64,000 bases of DNA. Source: Flavipsychrobacter sp. GTDB taxonomy: Bacteria > Bacteroidota > Bacteroidia > Chitinophagales > Chitinophagaceae. The notes beneath the pieces are model-generated. The model was not told the origin of the DNA. It saw nothing but the letters and a program-made list of their open reading frames with translations, and searched no databases. Shown here one piece after another: positions 1 through 10,005 of the stretch. Positions within the stretch are counted from its first letter, which is position 1. Each line of letters starts with the position of its first letter. The stretch is from positions 1 through 64,000 of the forward strand of contig JAEUVZ010000023.1 in NCBI GenBank assembly GCA_016786665.1. Reading direction: 5' to 3'. The position numbers were made by a program, and so were the translations under genes.

Positions 1-170
1 GCATTCCTCCTACCATCAACATTACGGAACCCGACCCTGCACTACCTGCGGGATTGAACGTAGTGATGAACGAGGCCCTCCCTAAAAACGTATCGGTGGC
101 TATGAGCAACACCTTTGGTTTTGGCGGCCATAATGGAATAGTGGTATTTAAGAAAGTAACCAACAGCTAA
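1..170 (+). CDS. fabF: 3-oxoacyl-ACP synthase II (FabF), C-terminal fragment
   Basis: Only the last 55 codons are inside the window, read in the frame beginning at base 3 and ending with TAA at 168-170. The fragment carries the motif [11 protein letters not shown], the glycine-rich C-terminal signature of condensing enzymes of the KAS I/II type (usual form NSFGFGGTN), close to the C-terminus as in FabF. The enzyme elongates acyl-ACP with malonyl-ACP in fatty acid synthesis in the cytoplasm. The catalytic Cys and His residues lie upstream and cannot be inspected, so the choice of FabF over another KAS paralogue is by motif and length of tail only. Confidence 0.8.
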   Translation, partial: IPPTINITEPDPALPAGLNVVMNEALPKNVSVAMSNTFGFGGHNGIVVFKKVTNS

Positions 171-196
171 CAACTGGTAAACACCAGCGACACGCA

Positions 197-523
197 TTAG
201 TGCGACACGAACTTCAGTCCTACGATGGACAGGATGAGTGTGCTGATGAAAAACAACCGCCAGAAGTCTGCCGGCTCGCGGAAAAAATAAATGCCCACCA
301 GCACGGTGCCTACCGCCCCTACGCCTGTCCACACGGCGTAGGCGGTACCAATAGGCAATGTCTGCGTAGCTTTTATCAGCAGCAGCATACTGATGGCCAG
401 GCTGACGAGAAACCCCGCATACCAATAAGCGACCGATACACCGGCCGCTCCCTTCGCTTTGCCCAGGCAAAAGGCGAAACCCACTTCAAACAATCCCGCG
501 ATAATTAATATCAGCCAATTCAT
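197..523 (-). CDS. sugE: SMR-family small multidrug/guanidinium exporter (Gdx/SugE-like)
   Basis: A 108-residue protein with four hydrophobic helices, the standard size of small multidrug resistance transporters. The essential membrane Glu is at residue 13 (motif AGLFEVGF), and the segment LPIGTAYAVWTGVGAVGT matches the Gdx/SugE branch more closely than EmrE. Gdx proteins work as dual-topology dimers exporting guanidinium in exchange for protons. I start at the internal ATG at 523 rather than the longer reading from 547, because the protein then begins MNWLIL as in the family. It is convergent with fabF. No guanidine riboswitch is recognisable in the short upstream region. Substrate is inferred from sequence branch only. 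Confidence 0.85.
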   Translation of the reverse strand: MNWLILIIAGLFEVGFAFCLGKAKGAAGVSVAYWYAGFLVSLAISMLLLIKATQTLPIGTAYAVWTGVGAVGTVLVGIYFFREPADFWRLFFISTLILSIVGLKFVSH

Positions 524-635
524 ATTAACTTTCGATTTAAGTGGCAAATATCGGCAACCGCAATCAGATTTTGTTTCCTATATTTACCCATCTGTATATC
601 CCACCGCACCATTTCGCTCACATTAATCAAACTGT

Positions 636-1901
636 ATGAAGAAAAAATTACTATTGGGCATCGCAGCCTTCTGCGCTGCCGGAATAACGGCTAAAGCGCA
701 ACAGGTACCCGCCATGTGCCGCAATACCGAAATGATGCAGGCAGTGTACCAGGCACATCCTGAAGCCGACCAGCAGGTATCTGAAAAGCAATCGGCTGCC
801 ATGAACATGCTGGCGCGCTCCCTATCTAAAAGCACAGCGGTAGATACATACAGGGTAGCGTTGGTATTTCACGTATACGGCACTACACAGGGCGGGCAGA
901 CAGTGAACAATACCGTGATACAGGCTGCCGTAGCCAAGCTGAACGAAGACTTTCACGGGCTGAACAACGATTATAATACCGTCCATACCTTGTTCCTGCC
1001 CAAGCGCTCTCCCAAGAACATTAAATTCTACCTGGCGAAAAAAGACCCCATGGGCAATAACACCACGGGCATTACTTACCACCCGGTTACGGCCGGGTTT
1101 GGCAACGGCTCAGGCTACGACACACAGATACAGGCCGATGCATGGGACAATAAGAAGTACATCAACATATACGTAATGAACGACCTGTACAATGATGGCA
1201 TTACGTATAACTCGGGCGTAGCCTGGTATCCTAATACCTGGATGACCAACAACAACCTGGCGCGTATAGTGTACAACGGCGCTTACCTGGCCACCAATAC
1301 CGACCCGGAATTCGCTTCTGTACTCACGCACGAGTTCGGGCACTTCTTCAATCTCATTCACACTTTTGAAGGAGGCTGCACCATGCCGAACGATGAAGTG
1401 ACGGATACCCCACCCTGCACCACCGCGCAGGGCTGCCACACCACTACTACCATAAATGCGCCGCTCAACTGCAACAGCATTCTCCTGAACGCGGAGAACT
1501 ACATGGACTACAATTCCGGCTGTTACAAAATGTTCACGCAGGGGCAGGCGGCCCGTATGGATACGGCGCTGTATTTCCCGTCGCGCGTTACGCTCTGGCA
1601 GGATACCACCAATATCATTACCGGAATTGATACGCCTGTAAATACATCCGTGGCAGGAGTGGAGACAGGGAACAGCTTCCAGCTCTACCCTAATCCTACT
1701 ACCGGTGTGCTGCAGGTAAGGTACGAACCGGCGGGTGAGGCCACCGTGCAGGTAACCAATACCGTAGGGCAAGTGGTATTTACCGGTGAGCTGAAGCAGG
1801 CGCATACGTCCATAGACCTTTCCGGTGAAGCGAAAGGCATCTACTTTGTAACTATTAATGAGGCAGGACGGAAACGGACACAGCGGGTAATGCTGTACTA
1901 A
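636..1901 (+). CDS. Secreted M43 (pappalysin-type) zinc metalloprotease with T9SS sorting domain
   Basis: A 421-residue protein with a signal peptide (about residues 1-22), a metzincin-type catalytic domain and a C-terminal type IX secretion sorting domain (about 345-421, beginning FQLYPNPTTG). The zinc site reads HEFGHFFNLIH with His232, Glu233, His236 and His242. The downstream Met-turn is ENYMDYNSG. In M43 peptidases the site is normally HExxHxxGxxH; here the Gly position is Asn239. The enzyme should be exported across the outer membrane by T9SS and be anchored or released at the cell surface, where it would degrade proteins. A near-consensus -7 box (TATATTTA) lies about 60 bp upstream. 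It is monocistronic, followed by a hairpin shared with the convergent pbpC operon. Confidence 0.85.
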   Translation: MKKKLLLGIAAFCAAGITAKAQQVPAMCRNTEMMQAVYQAHPEADQQVSEKQSAAMNMLARSLSKSTAVDTYRVALVFHVYGTTQGGQTVNNTVIQAAVAKLNEDFHGLNNDYNTVHTLFLPKRSPKNIKFYLAKKDPMGNNTTGITYHPVTAGFGNGSGYDTQIQADAWDNKKYINIYVMNDLYNDGITYNSGVAWYPNTWMTNNNLARIVYNGAYLATNTDPEFASVLTHEFGHFFNLIHTFEGGCTMPNDEVTDTPPCTTAQGCHTTTTINAPLNCNSILLNAENYMDYNSGCYKMFTQGQAARMDTALYFPSRVTLWQDTTNIITGIDTPVNTSVAGVETGNSFQLYPNPTTGVLQVRYEPAGEATVQVTNTVGQVVFTGELKQAHTSIDLSGEAKGIYFVTINEAGRKRTQRVMLY

Positions 1902-1932
1902 CACCAGCAAAAAACACTAATCGATAAACAGG

Positions 1933-1958
1933 AAGGGCTTGCGGAATGCAGGCCTTTT
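1933..1958. terminator. Hairpin between convergent genes
   Basis: The arms AAGGGCTTGC and GCAGGCCTT pair over nine base pairs with one bulged G around a GGAAT loop, followed by TTTTCG on the plus strand. It sits between the stop codons of the M43 protease and pbpC, so it probably ends transcription from one or both sides. Confidence 0.55.
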
Positions 1959-1961
1959 CGT

Positions 1962-4316
1962 TTACAGGAACTTTACCTTTATTTCTATATTGGCTACCCG
2001 GCCTTTATCATCCGTACAGGATATTTTGATTGCGGGAGACCGGGGAATAAAGAACGTCTTTTCTCCGGCCGCCGTAGTGGTGTAATATTGGTCATTGATA
2101 TACCAGTACACCTTCTGTACATCGTTCGATACCGTGCAGGAAAGTTGCAGCTGTTGCTGTTCTTTGTCGGCAATAAGATAGGTGAGGCCATTAGTCAGGG
2201 AATTGATGACCGGCGCGCTGCCTTCAAAGGTACGGGTACATTCAGGGTTGTGTGCGGGTATCTTCGCATAGGGTATGTGGGCCGACTCGTAATAGGCCGT
2301 TAGCTCCGGGCTGATGTTGTCGTACTGCTTCATCTTATACCCGGCTGCCGGGCAGCAGGAGGTGCAATACGATTTCTTTTCGTCGGGCGAAACGGCTACT
2401 TCTCTCAGGTGTTCACATACCCGGTTGTCCGATATGCCCGGTATGTAATAGTCCATTACTTGGTCGGCGCAGTAGTCGGCGGGCACTTTGCCTGTCCTGG
2501 AGCAGACCAGTCGGTAAGCCATCGATTCCGGCTGTTGCAGCCACTCCGCGTCCGATGCCTTCCGGTCTATAGCCTGAAACAACTGGAACAGTAAAGGCGT
2601 AGCCGTTCCCGCGCCATTCAAACCCGCCACCCCATGCCCGGAGAAATTACCGATCCACACACCTATGGTATACCGGCCGTTGTAGCCTATGCTCCAGGCG
2701 TCTTTCCGCCCATAAGAGGTCCCCGTCTTCCAGGCAATACGGGGTACGCCCTGCGCCTGGCTGGAAAGGTTGGGCAAATCAGGCCGGTACAATTCCGTCA
2801 GTATGGATGAAATCATATAAGCGGCCTCGGCCGATACTACTTTTACCGGCTTGCCCGCGCGCGTCACTACGGCTTTGTGTTTGTTCTTCATCCACAGGCT
2901 ATCCGGCAGTGTCAGTTGCGGCGCATAATAATTTCCCTGGCAGGCAAAGGCAGCATACAATGCCGTCAGCTCTTCCAGCCGCACTTCACAGCCACCCAAT
3001 ATCATGGAGAGCCCTACTTTCTTTCGCCCTTTCCATACCGATTGGAAACCTGCCTGCGACAGTGAGCTCACGAACACAGGCGTAGTGAGGTCGTTCAGCA
3101 CCTTTACCGCGGGAATATTCAGCGAGAGCCGGAGTGCATCGGCCACCGAAATATTTCCGCGGAAGGAGAGGTCATAGTTCTCCGGCGCATAGCCGTTGAT
3201 GTTGGTGGGCACATCAGCTATCATAGTGCGTGGCGTGGCCAGTCCCTTGTCGAAGGCCAGCCCGTAGAGCAGCGGCTTCAGCGTGCTGCCCGGCGAGCGG
3301 CGCGCATGCACCCCATCCACCTGGCCATGGTGAAATTTATCGAAGAAGTCTGAAGAGCCTACGTAGGCGCGCACCTCGTGGGTGGTGTTATCTATTACCA
3401 GCACAGCCGCGTTATGAATATCCTGCAGCTTCAGCATGTTCACATAGTTGGCGGTTAGTTCTTCCGCTTTCCGCTGCACTTCCCGGTCTATGGTAGCGCG
3501 TATTTCCGGCAGTGCGGGCTGCGCCCTCCGTAGCCGCCAGGCCAGTTGCGGCGCCTGGCGCGGAGCGTTGTGGCGGTAGGCCGCCAGTGGTTCCTCCAGG
3601 GCATCGCGTATGGTAGCGCTGTCAAAGAGTTCCGCCTCCGCAAATCGCCGCAGCCATTTATTCCGTTCGGCTACTATGCGGTCATTGTCCTTGCCTATCA
3701 CCAGCGAGTTGGGACGGTTGGGGATGATGCTCAGCGCCGTTATCTCCGCCAGCGATAACTGGTCGGGCGTTTTATCAAAATACAGGATAGAGGCCGCTTT
3801 TACCCCTTGTATGTTAGAGCCATAAGGAACCATGTTCAGGTAGAGCTGCAATATCTCCCGCTTGCTGTAATGTACTTCCAGTTGCGTAGCGCGAAACATC
3901 TCTACTATCTTGCTAATGTAGTTGCGCTTCCTCGGCTCCATCATCCGGGCTACCTGCATGGTAATGGTAGAAGCCCCCGAAGTGCGCCGCAGCGAGAAGA
4001 GATTATTCACCGCCGCGCGGCCCACCGCCAGTGGATTGACACCAAAGTGGCGATAGAAGTGCTTATCCTCTTTGTACACTATTGCTTTTTCCAGCTCGGG
4101 GGTCAGTTCATCCAGCCGGGCCTTCATGCGCCACTGCTGGTCGGGCGTAAGAAAGGCGTGCAGCACCGTACCATCCCTGGCGGTTATCACCGGGGCGTAC
4201 ACCAGCTCGGCACGCACGGGAAACAACAGGTCCAGCAGAACAAACACAACCACCAAAGCGAGCAGGGTCACCCCCGCCCGCTTCAGCAGTTTTTTAGCCT
4301 TTGGTCGCAGCTTCAC
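1962..4316 (-). CDS. pbpC: Penicillin-binding protein 1C (glycosyltransferase/transpeptidase)
   Basis: A 784-residue class A penicillin-binding protein. After an N-terminal membrane anchor (about 12-32) comes a GT51 glycosyltransferase domain with the catalytic Glu83 in EDKHFYRH, then a transpeptidase domain with S344-x-x-K347, S398-L-N400 and K530-TGT. A C-terminal region after about residue 690 fits the PBP1C-specific domain. It polymerises and possibly cross-links peptidoglycan on the outer face of the inner membrane. It is the second gene of a two-gene operon, beginning 2 bp after the stop of an alpha-2-macroglobulin gene. The pairing of PbpC with bacterial alpha-2-macroglobulin is widely conserved (yfhM-pbpC in Escherichia coli) and is thought to combine protease defence with wall repair. 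Confidence 0.95.
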   Translation of the reverse strand: MKLRPKAKKLLKRAGVTLLALVVVFVLLDLLFPVRAELVYAPVITARDGTVLHAFLTPDQQWRMKARLDELTPELEKAIVYKEDKHFYRHFGVNPLAVGRAAVNNLFSLRRTSGASTITMQVARMMEPRKRNYISKIVEMFRATQLEVHYSKREILQLYLNMVPYGSNIQGVKAASILYFDKTPDQLSLAEITALSIIPNRPNSLVIGKDNDRIVAERNKWLRRFAEAELFDSATIRDALEEPLAAYRHNAPRQAPQLAWRLRRAQPALPEIRATIDREVQRKAEELTANYVNMLKLQDIHNAAVLVIDNTTHEVRAYVGSSDFFDKFHHGQVDGVHARRSPGSTLKPLLYGLAFDKGLATPRTMIADVPTNINGYAPENYDLSFRGNISVADALRLSLNIPAVKVLNDLTTPVFVSSLSQAGFQSVWKGRKKVGLSMILGGCEVRLEELTALYAAFACQGNYYAPQLTLPDSLWMKNKHKAVVTRAGKPVKVVSAEAAYMISSILTELYRPDLPNLSSQAQGVPRIAWKTGTSYGRKDAWSIGYNGRYTIGVWIGNFSGHGVAGLNGAGTATPLLFQLFQAIDRKASDAEWLQQPESMAYRLVCSRTGKVPADYCADQVMDYYIPGISDNRVCEHLREVAVSPDEKKSYCTSCCPAAGYKMKQYDNISPELTAYYESAHIPYAKIPAHNPECTRTFEGSAPVINSLTNGLTYLIADKEQQQLQLSCTVSNDVQKVYWYINDQYYTTTAAGEKTFFIPRSPAIKISCTDDKGRVANIEIKVKFL

Positions 4317-4318
4317 AA

Positions 4319-7300
4319 TCAGTAACTCACTTTTATCACACCCGCGCCATTGTACGAGTGGTAGGCGCCATTATACATCGCATCTGCCTGCACCGGGCCC
4401 AGCTGGTAGCTGCCTGGCGATACCGCCCGCACCATATAGTAGAAATACTTAACGCTGCCCGTTGCCGTAGTAAAGAAATTTACCCGGTCGTCGCGAATGT
4501 CCACATAGTCGGGTTCCGCCTCATCTTTTACCCACTTCATTCCCGGTAGCTCGGTCAGGCGGCTGTTCTCCACTTCAAATCCCGCAGGCAGCATATCAGT
4601 TATCACCACGTTTTCGATATCAGTATTATACTGCCCTTCTATCGATATACGAATCACCACCAGGTCGTTCTGCTTAAATTCACTGCCGCTTATCGCGCGT
4701 CCTTCGCGGTCGTAATAGGTACGGCGCACTTTCATGTAGCTGTCTTCTTCTTTAAAGCTGCCATCGGCGGTAATGCCAGAGGTTTCCCACCAGTAATAGT
4801 AGTCTCCCTTACCTTTCACCTGCACTTGTATGGGCTGGTTGCTGTAGCTCTTCAGGTCGGCGGTGAGTACTTGTCCTTTCATTACGCCTATGTTCTTTCC
4901 ATTTACGAGTATGGCGGCGGTAGCGGTGGTTTTGTTGGCGCTCCGGGCCATCTTGCCCATCGCCAGCAGGCCAAACACATTTTCCTGGGTATTCAGGTAG
5001 CGTTCGTTTTTCATCTGCTCCGCTATGTGGCGCACCATTACCGGTACTTGCGGGTCGTTGGGGTTTATCTCCATCAGTGCGTTCAGCGCCAGGGCCTCAT
5101 CGCGCAGGTGCGAGTAGAAGCTTCCGCCAAATGCCTGCTTTGCCTTTTCCCCGCTGAAGGAGGCGGGCAATAACTGCCTGGCCTGCGTGGGCTGCCCGGA
5201 AAGGGCGTAGGCGGCTGCCAGCAGGTATTTGCTGTCTATGCTCAGCAGTTCCGGGTGTCCTTTGTAATAGTTCATCGTGGCCGGCTGCGATTGGCCCGCC
5301 AGCGCCAGTACATACAGGGAGTAAGCTATTTCTTTGGCGGCTATTTCCTTTTTCAGGTTCTCGTTGTAGTACAGTATCTCTTTCTCCCTGCGGTTCAGCC
5401 GCACTTTCAGGTATTCCAGCAGCCGGTCTACGGTACGGGCGTTCACATCGTAGCCCGCTTTCTTCGCCTCCAGCAGGAAGTGCGTGGCATATACACTGCC
5501 CCACCAGCTTTCGTATCCGCCGCCCGGCCAATACGAAAGACTGCCATTCGACATCTGCATCGATTGTAGCTTCAATACCGCCTGCTGCACATTGTATGCT
5601 GGGTTAATATCATCTGTGCTGCTGCCCGATACCGCCTTCACCAGGTCGGCATAGTACAGTTGCGGGAACGCTGCCGATGTGGTTTGCTCCACGCAGCCAT
5701 AGGGATAGCGCACTAGGTAGTCCATATTCCGGGAGAACTGCACCAGCGGCGATTTGCTCACCATCAGCCTTCCCTTGTAGGTGGCGGGGATAAAATTATT
5801 AGTGGTATTCACCGTGGTGGTTTTATTCTCAGCCGCCGTTCCACTGCCCGTCAGCTTCTGTAGCGAGGCGGTCGGGCGAACGGCTATTTCCGTTTCGTGG
5901 GTAAAGGTTTCGCCCATCGCTTTCACGGTTACGATCACCTTACCCGCACCTATTGATTGCGCGGCCGCCACGTTAAACACGGCACGTCCTTCCCGGTTAG
6001 CGGGCAGCTTTACCGCCTGGCTGCTGCTTCCTGATATGCCCAGTGGCCCCTGTACCTGCATGGTAACCGTGGCGTTAGCGTCTTTCGCGGTCGTATTGCT
6101 CAGGGTTACCGGCACTACCACCTCATCCTTCGGACTCATAAACCGGGGCAGCGCGGTGCTGATAACTACCGGGTCTGCCACTTTCATATGCTGGTCAGCG
6201 CCACCAAAGGCTTTGTCTTTGTAGGCAAAAGCCATGACGCGGATATCACCGGAGAACTGGGGTATGTCTATGTCATAGCGCACCTCCCCGCTACCGTTGG
6301 CCTGCACTATGCCGCTCCAGAACGACACGTTCTTCACCCGGTTCACAAACATCGGGTTCACCCGCATGGCCGACTCATCGCCACCATCGCCACCCGTGCT
6401 GGAGCGTGTTGTTTTTATTTCAGGCAGCAGCAGCGGGTATATGTCGTAGGCATTCACGCCCAGCGCCACCTTCTGGTAAAAGTATTCATAGGGGTCCGGC
6501 GTGCGGTAGTTCTTTATCTGCAGGATGCCTTCGTCTACCGCCGCTACGGTTACGTAGGCATTAGGGGCTGTTTTTACTACTATGGTCTGCTTCGTTTTAG
6601 AGCGCGATTTAGGTTGCAGGCTCACCTGCACCGGCAGGTGGTTCCGGCTGTTCTCCACTGTTACCGACTTGAAGCCATGCGCTACCGTCAGCGGCATATC
6701 GCTGGCATCCATAGGACGGAACAGGGTGGCAGATATATATACATTGGGCACCAGCGCGTCGTCGGCGCTCAGCGTCAGGCTGGCGGATTTATTCTGCGTG
6801 TTTATAAAGTAGTACTTCAGCACGTTGCTGCGCTCTACGGTTACCAGCATACGCCCCTCAAACGGTGTGGTAAACAATAGCTGCATGTCTTCGCCGGTGT
6901 TGTATTTGTCCTTGTCCGGCTTTATTTCCACGTTGCCTTCGTTGTTCACGTCAAAGGAAGTGTACTGGGTATCGCCATAGCCCCAGGCATAAAAAGTGCG
7001 CGATACATAGCTGCCGGAACCGGCCACCGTCAGGCGGAGTTCATACTCGCCGCTTACCGCCGGGGTAAAGGTGACATAGCCGCCACCCGCGCCCACCGTC
7101 ACCGACTGCTGCTTTACTACTTTCTCCTGCTTTTGCGATACATAGCGGTAGCGGTCGCCATCCTGCTGTATCACGGTATGCCACTCCTTCTTTATAATGG
7201 AGTACGATAAGGTACCGCCCCGGCCGTTACCCTTCCGGTCCGCTGCTACAAAGTTGAAGCGCATAGGTACCTTCGTGCTCACGTAGTAATCAAAGTTCTT

Positions 7301-9703
7301 GACACCGGCGAAAAGCTCCTGGGTAAACACCGTAAAATTCTCATAACGGTGTACCGGCCTGCCGGTCTCATCAAACACGGTTGCCATAATGTTCCCTTTC
7401 AGCATACCCAGGTTGGCCATATCCTGCTTCAGGAAGAACGATCCGCCCGCAGCGCCCGTGGCGCTGGTTTGCCCTTTCTGGTACTCTGTAGAGAAGTTAA
7501 AGCTGTTGGTGATATCAAAGTCATAGTCGGGAAATTGTTTGGAGGTGAACGATACTTTGTTCAGGTTCAGCTCCATTTCAAAGTTGCGGTCAGCGGCCGG
7601 CGTCCCGAAGAGGTTATCAGCCTGTACTGTCGCGCGTACACTGTCGCCCAGCTTGTACTCGGCCTTGTCTATCTTCACTTCCGCTTTCAGGCGGTCGGGT
7701 ATAAACTCTTCTACGCTTATATTATACGAGTTCAGCAGCACATCGTTCCCGGTAAGCACATCCACTACATACGTTCCCGTCAGCGCGGTAGGCGGCAGGG
7801 CATAGCTCGTTTCGGTAGAGCCTTGTTCGTTCAGTATCTTCCGCATGGTGGCGAATTCCTTGCCGTTGGGCATGGTCAGGCGCAGCTTCACCGGCACTTC
7901 ACCGGGCAGTTGCCACAGTTCATCGCGCACCACGGTACTTACGTGCATTACCTCTCCGGGACGGTACAGGTTGCGCTCTGCGTAGATCATCGCGTTCAGG
8001 CCCGCGTCGTTAGGCATACGTCCGCCCACGTCGAAGCGGGAGGTCTCTACCCTGCTCTGCCGCAGCGATACAAAGCTGAATTCACCTTTCATCCGCGCGG
8101 TAATAAGCCCTACTTTAAAGCCCGGCGCCTGCTTGCTGATGTTCTTAAAGATAGCAACACCCTCCCCGTCCGTTTGCGCGGTATAGAGTTTCTGGTTGTT
8201 GGTGCTGATGAAGGAGATGCTCACATCTCCCAGCGGTGTCGCCGAGTGGATGGAGTTCGCAAACACGTATATGTTGTCTTTCTCTTCCTTCACTATCAGG
8301 CCCACATCCGATATAGAAAGTATTTTCGACTGCTGCACCCAGCGGTGTTCCGACGACTCAACGGTAATCACATACACCCCGTCAAACGATTTTATCTTAT
8401 CCTGGAAATCGAGGTGCAACACCCGCGCCGAATTCTGCCGGGGTAGTTTGCTGGTCTCATAATCCCCTTCCCATACCACATCGCCCAGGTCGTCGGTATT
8501 GTAGGTTTCGTAGCCGTGGTAATCATCTTCATCATCGTAGGCGTAATCATAGTCCGTACCCCGGCGGAAGAAATGCTCCATGTTGTTCTCATACACCTTC
8601 ACCACTTTCACTTTTACTTTGGGTACGTTCACTATGTTCAGTGCCAGGTTTCGGTAGCCCTGCGAGGATATGTAGATGCCTTTGGTATTAACAAAGCTGA
8701 TGGCCGGTTCCAGCTTCCCGAAGTTGACTTGCTCAGAGTATTCCTGGCGGAACTTACCGCCAAACTGTCCCTCCAGCTTGGTAGAAAGCGTTAGCTGGTA
8801 CACCTGGTCGGCTTTTATCTGCGTGCTGCGGATGATAAAACCGCTTTCCTCTGTTTCCACCTCAAACGGCACCGATGGTTCCAGGCTGATATAGTTCTTC
8901 AGGTTCTCTTCCAGTACCGGCTGCGAGGTGTTCACCGTTATGTAGCCTTCGGTACCGGTATGCTGGGCCGATATGCCCGATACTTCCATATTGAAGCGGG
9001 AGGGTATCAGCGCGCCAAAGGCGGTGTCCCGAGCCGATACGTACTTGCTTTGCGAAATGGTTACCCCTTTCAGCAGTTCCACCTTTATATCGGTTTCCTG
9101 GTCCAGTTCGTTCACCGGCTGAAACTGTAGTGTAACGAACTGGCTTTTGCCGGAGTTGACCGTGGTGGTAATGATAGAGCGCCCACCCGAGCTCAATTTT
9201 ATTTTAGAGGCTGCTTCCGTTACATCCACCTCGTAGTTCAGGTTCACATCCAGTTGCACCATTACATTGTTCATGGCCTGCCCCCGCGTCCACGACAGGT
9301 TGGCGGCGGTCACCCGCAGCGGCGCCGTGTGGAATGTAAACGCCACGTTTTTCCCCAGCGAGTATTTTTTCTTGCTGCGCTTAAGCACTTTAGTGGTGAT
9401 CTGCGCTTTGTATTCCGTACCCGGCTCAAAACCGCGTTCCGGCGAAAACACCAGTTCATTAGAGCTGTTCCAGCGGAACATACCTTTCACCGCCGGCGAA
9501 AACTCTATATAGGCGGTACTGTCCCACTGCTGCAAAAGGCTATCGGGGTACACGTCTTTGCTGAACGAGAACGAGAGGTTCTGCCGCAGGTCTACTTCGT
9601 CGGTAAAGTTGCGGTTAATGACTTCCAGCCCGTTCTTGCTGCCGCACGAGTACAAAAAAAGGCTAGCCATCAGAACGAAGCTAAGCCGGAGATATGATTT
9701 CAT
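4319..9703 (-). CDS. yfhM: Bacterial alpha-2-macroglobulin lipoprotein (MG domains, thioester)
   Basis: A 1794-residue protein, somewhat longer than E. coli YfhM. It begins with a lipoprotein signal (lipobox LYSC, Cys20). The middle contains repeated macroglobulin-like beta domains, including the family motif YAERNLYRPGEVMH. The thioester domain holds YGCVEQTTS with Cys1337 and Gln1340, so the reactive thioester is intact (CGEQ or CLEQ elsewhere). A C-terminal receptor-like domain follows. In the family, a protease cutting the bait region triggers covalent trapping through the thioester in the periplasm. It lies directly upstream of pbpC, supporting a joint role in envelope defence. It is the first gene of the operon. 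Confidence 0.93.
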   Translation of the reverse strand: MKSYLRLSFVLMASLFLYSCGSKNGLEVINRNFTDEVDLRQNLSFSFSKDVYPDSLLQQWDSTAYIEFSPAVKGMFRWNSSNELVFSPERGFEPGTEYKAQITTKVLKRSKKKYSLGKNVAFTFHTAPLRVTAANLSWTRGQAMNNVMVQLDVNLNYEVDVTEAASKIKLSSGGRSIITTTVNSGKSQFVTLQFQPVNELDQETDIKVELLKGVTISQSKYVSARDTAFGALIPSRFNMEVSGISAQHTGTEGYITVNTSQPVLEENLKNYISLEPSVPFEVETEESGFIIRSTQIKADQVYQLTLSTKLEGQFGGKFRQEYSEQVNFGKLEPAISFVNTKGIYISSQGYRNLALNIVNVPKVKVKVVKVYENNMEHFFRRGTDYDYAYDDEDDYHGYETYNTDDLGDVVWEGDYETSKLPRQNSARVLHLDFQDKIKSFDGVYVITVESSEHRWVQQSKILSISDVGLIVKEEKDNIYVFANSIHSATPLGDVSISFISTNNQKLYTAQTDGEGVAIFKNISKQAPGFKVGLITARMKGEFSFVSLRQSRVETSRFDVGGRMPNDAGLNAMIYAERNLYRPGEVMHVSTVVRDELWQLPGEVPVKLRLTMPNGKEFATMRKILNEQGSTETSYALPPTALTGTYVVDVLTGNDVLLNSYNISVEEFIPDRLKAEVKIDKAEYKLGDSVRATVQADNLFGTPAADRNFEMELNLNKVSFTSKQFPDYDFDITNSFNFSTEYQKGQTSATGAAGGSFFLKQDMANLGMLKGNIMATVFDETGRPVHRYENFTVFTQELFAGVKNFDYYVSTKVPMRFNFVAADRKGNGRGGTLSYSIIKKEWHTVIQQDGDRYRYVSQKQEKVVKQQSVTVGAGGGYVTFTPAVSGEYELRLTVAGSGSYVSRTFYAWGYGDTQYTSFDVNNEGNVEIKPDKDKYNTGEDMQLLFTTPFEGRMLVTVERSNVLKYYFINTQNKSASLTLSADDALVPNVYISATLFRPMDASDMPLTVAHGFKSVTVENSRNHLPVQVSLQPKSRSKTKQTIVVKTAPNAYVTVAAVDEGILQIKNYRTPDPYEYFYQKVALGVNAYDIYPLLLPEIKTTRSSTGGDGGDESAMRVNPMFVNRVKNVSFWSGIVQANGSGEVRYDIDIPQFSGDIRVMAFAYKDKAFGGADQHMKVADPVVISTALPRFMSPKDEVVVPVTLSNTTAKDANATVTMQVQGPLGISGSSSQAVKLPANREGRAVFNVAAAQSIGAGKVIVTVKAMGETFTHETEIAVRPTASLQKLTGSGTAAENKTTTVNTTNNFIPATYKGRLMVSKSPLVQFSRNMDYLVRYPYGCVEQTTSAAFPQLYYADLVKAVSGSSTDDINPAYNVQQAVLKLQSMQMSNGSLSYWPGGGYESWWGSVYATHFLLEAKKAGYDVNARTVDRLLEYLKVRLNRREKEILYYNENLKKEIAAKEIAYSLYVLALAGQSQPATMNYYKGHPELLSIDSKYLLAAAYALSGQPTQARQLLPASFSGEKAKQAFGGSFYSHLRDEALALNALMEINPNDPQVPVMVRHIAEQMKNERYLNTQENVFGLLAMGKMARSANKTTATAAILVNGKNIGVMKGQVLTADLKSYSNQPIQVQVKGKGDYYYWWETSGITADGSFKEEDSYMKVRRTYYDREGRAISGSEFKQNDLVVIRISIEGQYNTDIENVVITDMLPAGFEVENSRLTELPGMKWVKDEAEPDYVDIRDDRVNFFTTATGSVKYFYYMVRAVSPGSYQLGPVQADAMYNGAYHSYNGAGVIKVSY

Positions 9704-10005
9704 AAATTGGTGGATGTGATACTAATTTAACGCTTTAACCCCTATTTATTGTGCAGCCGCCCCACTTTTTTTAAAGCAGATTGACGTACCCGTTACTCCG
9801 CGCTGTCACTGCGAGGCACGATGCAGTCTGAACAGCTTCAAAAACATACCAGGTACTACCCTATGTGGATATGTATTTCCAAAAATTTCCCATCCATTAC
9901 CTACCTTTATAATGCGCCTGAATCCTGGCTCCTCCCACAACAAAACAGCGCACTGGAATATATACCAACCAAACCAGCCCGAAAGAAAAGAATGGAAATT
10001 TGCTG

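Noticed and set aside
7349-8446. 365-codon plus-strand open frame opposite the alpha-2-macroglobulin gene
   Set aside because: Shadow of the real gene; no start signal, no protein features.
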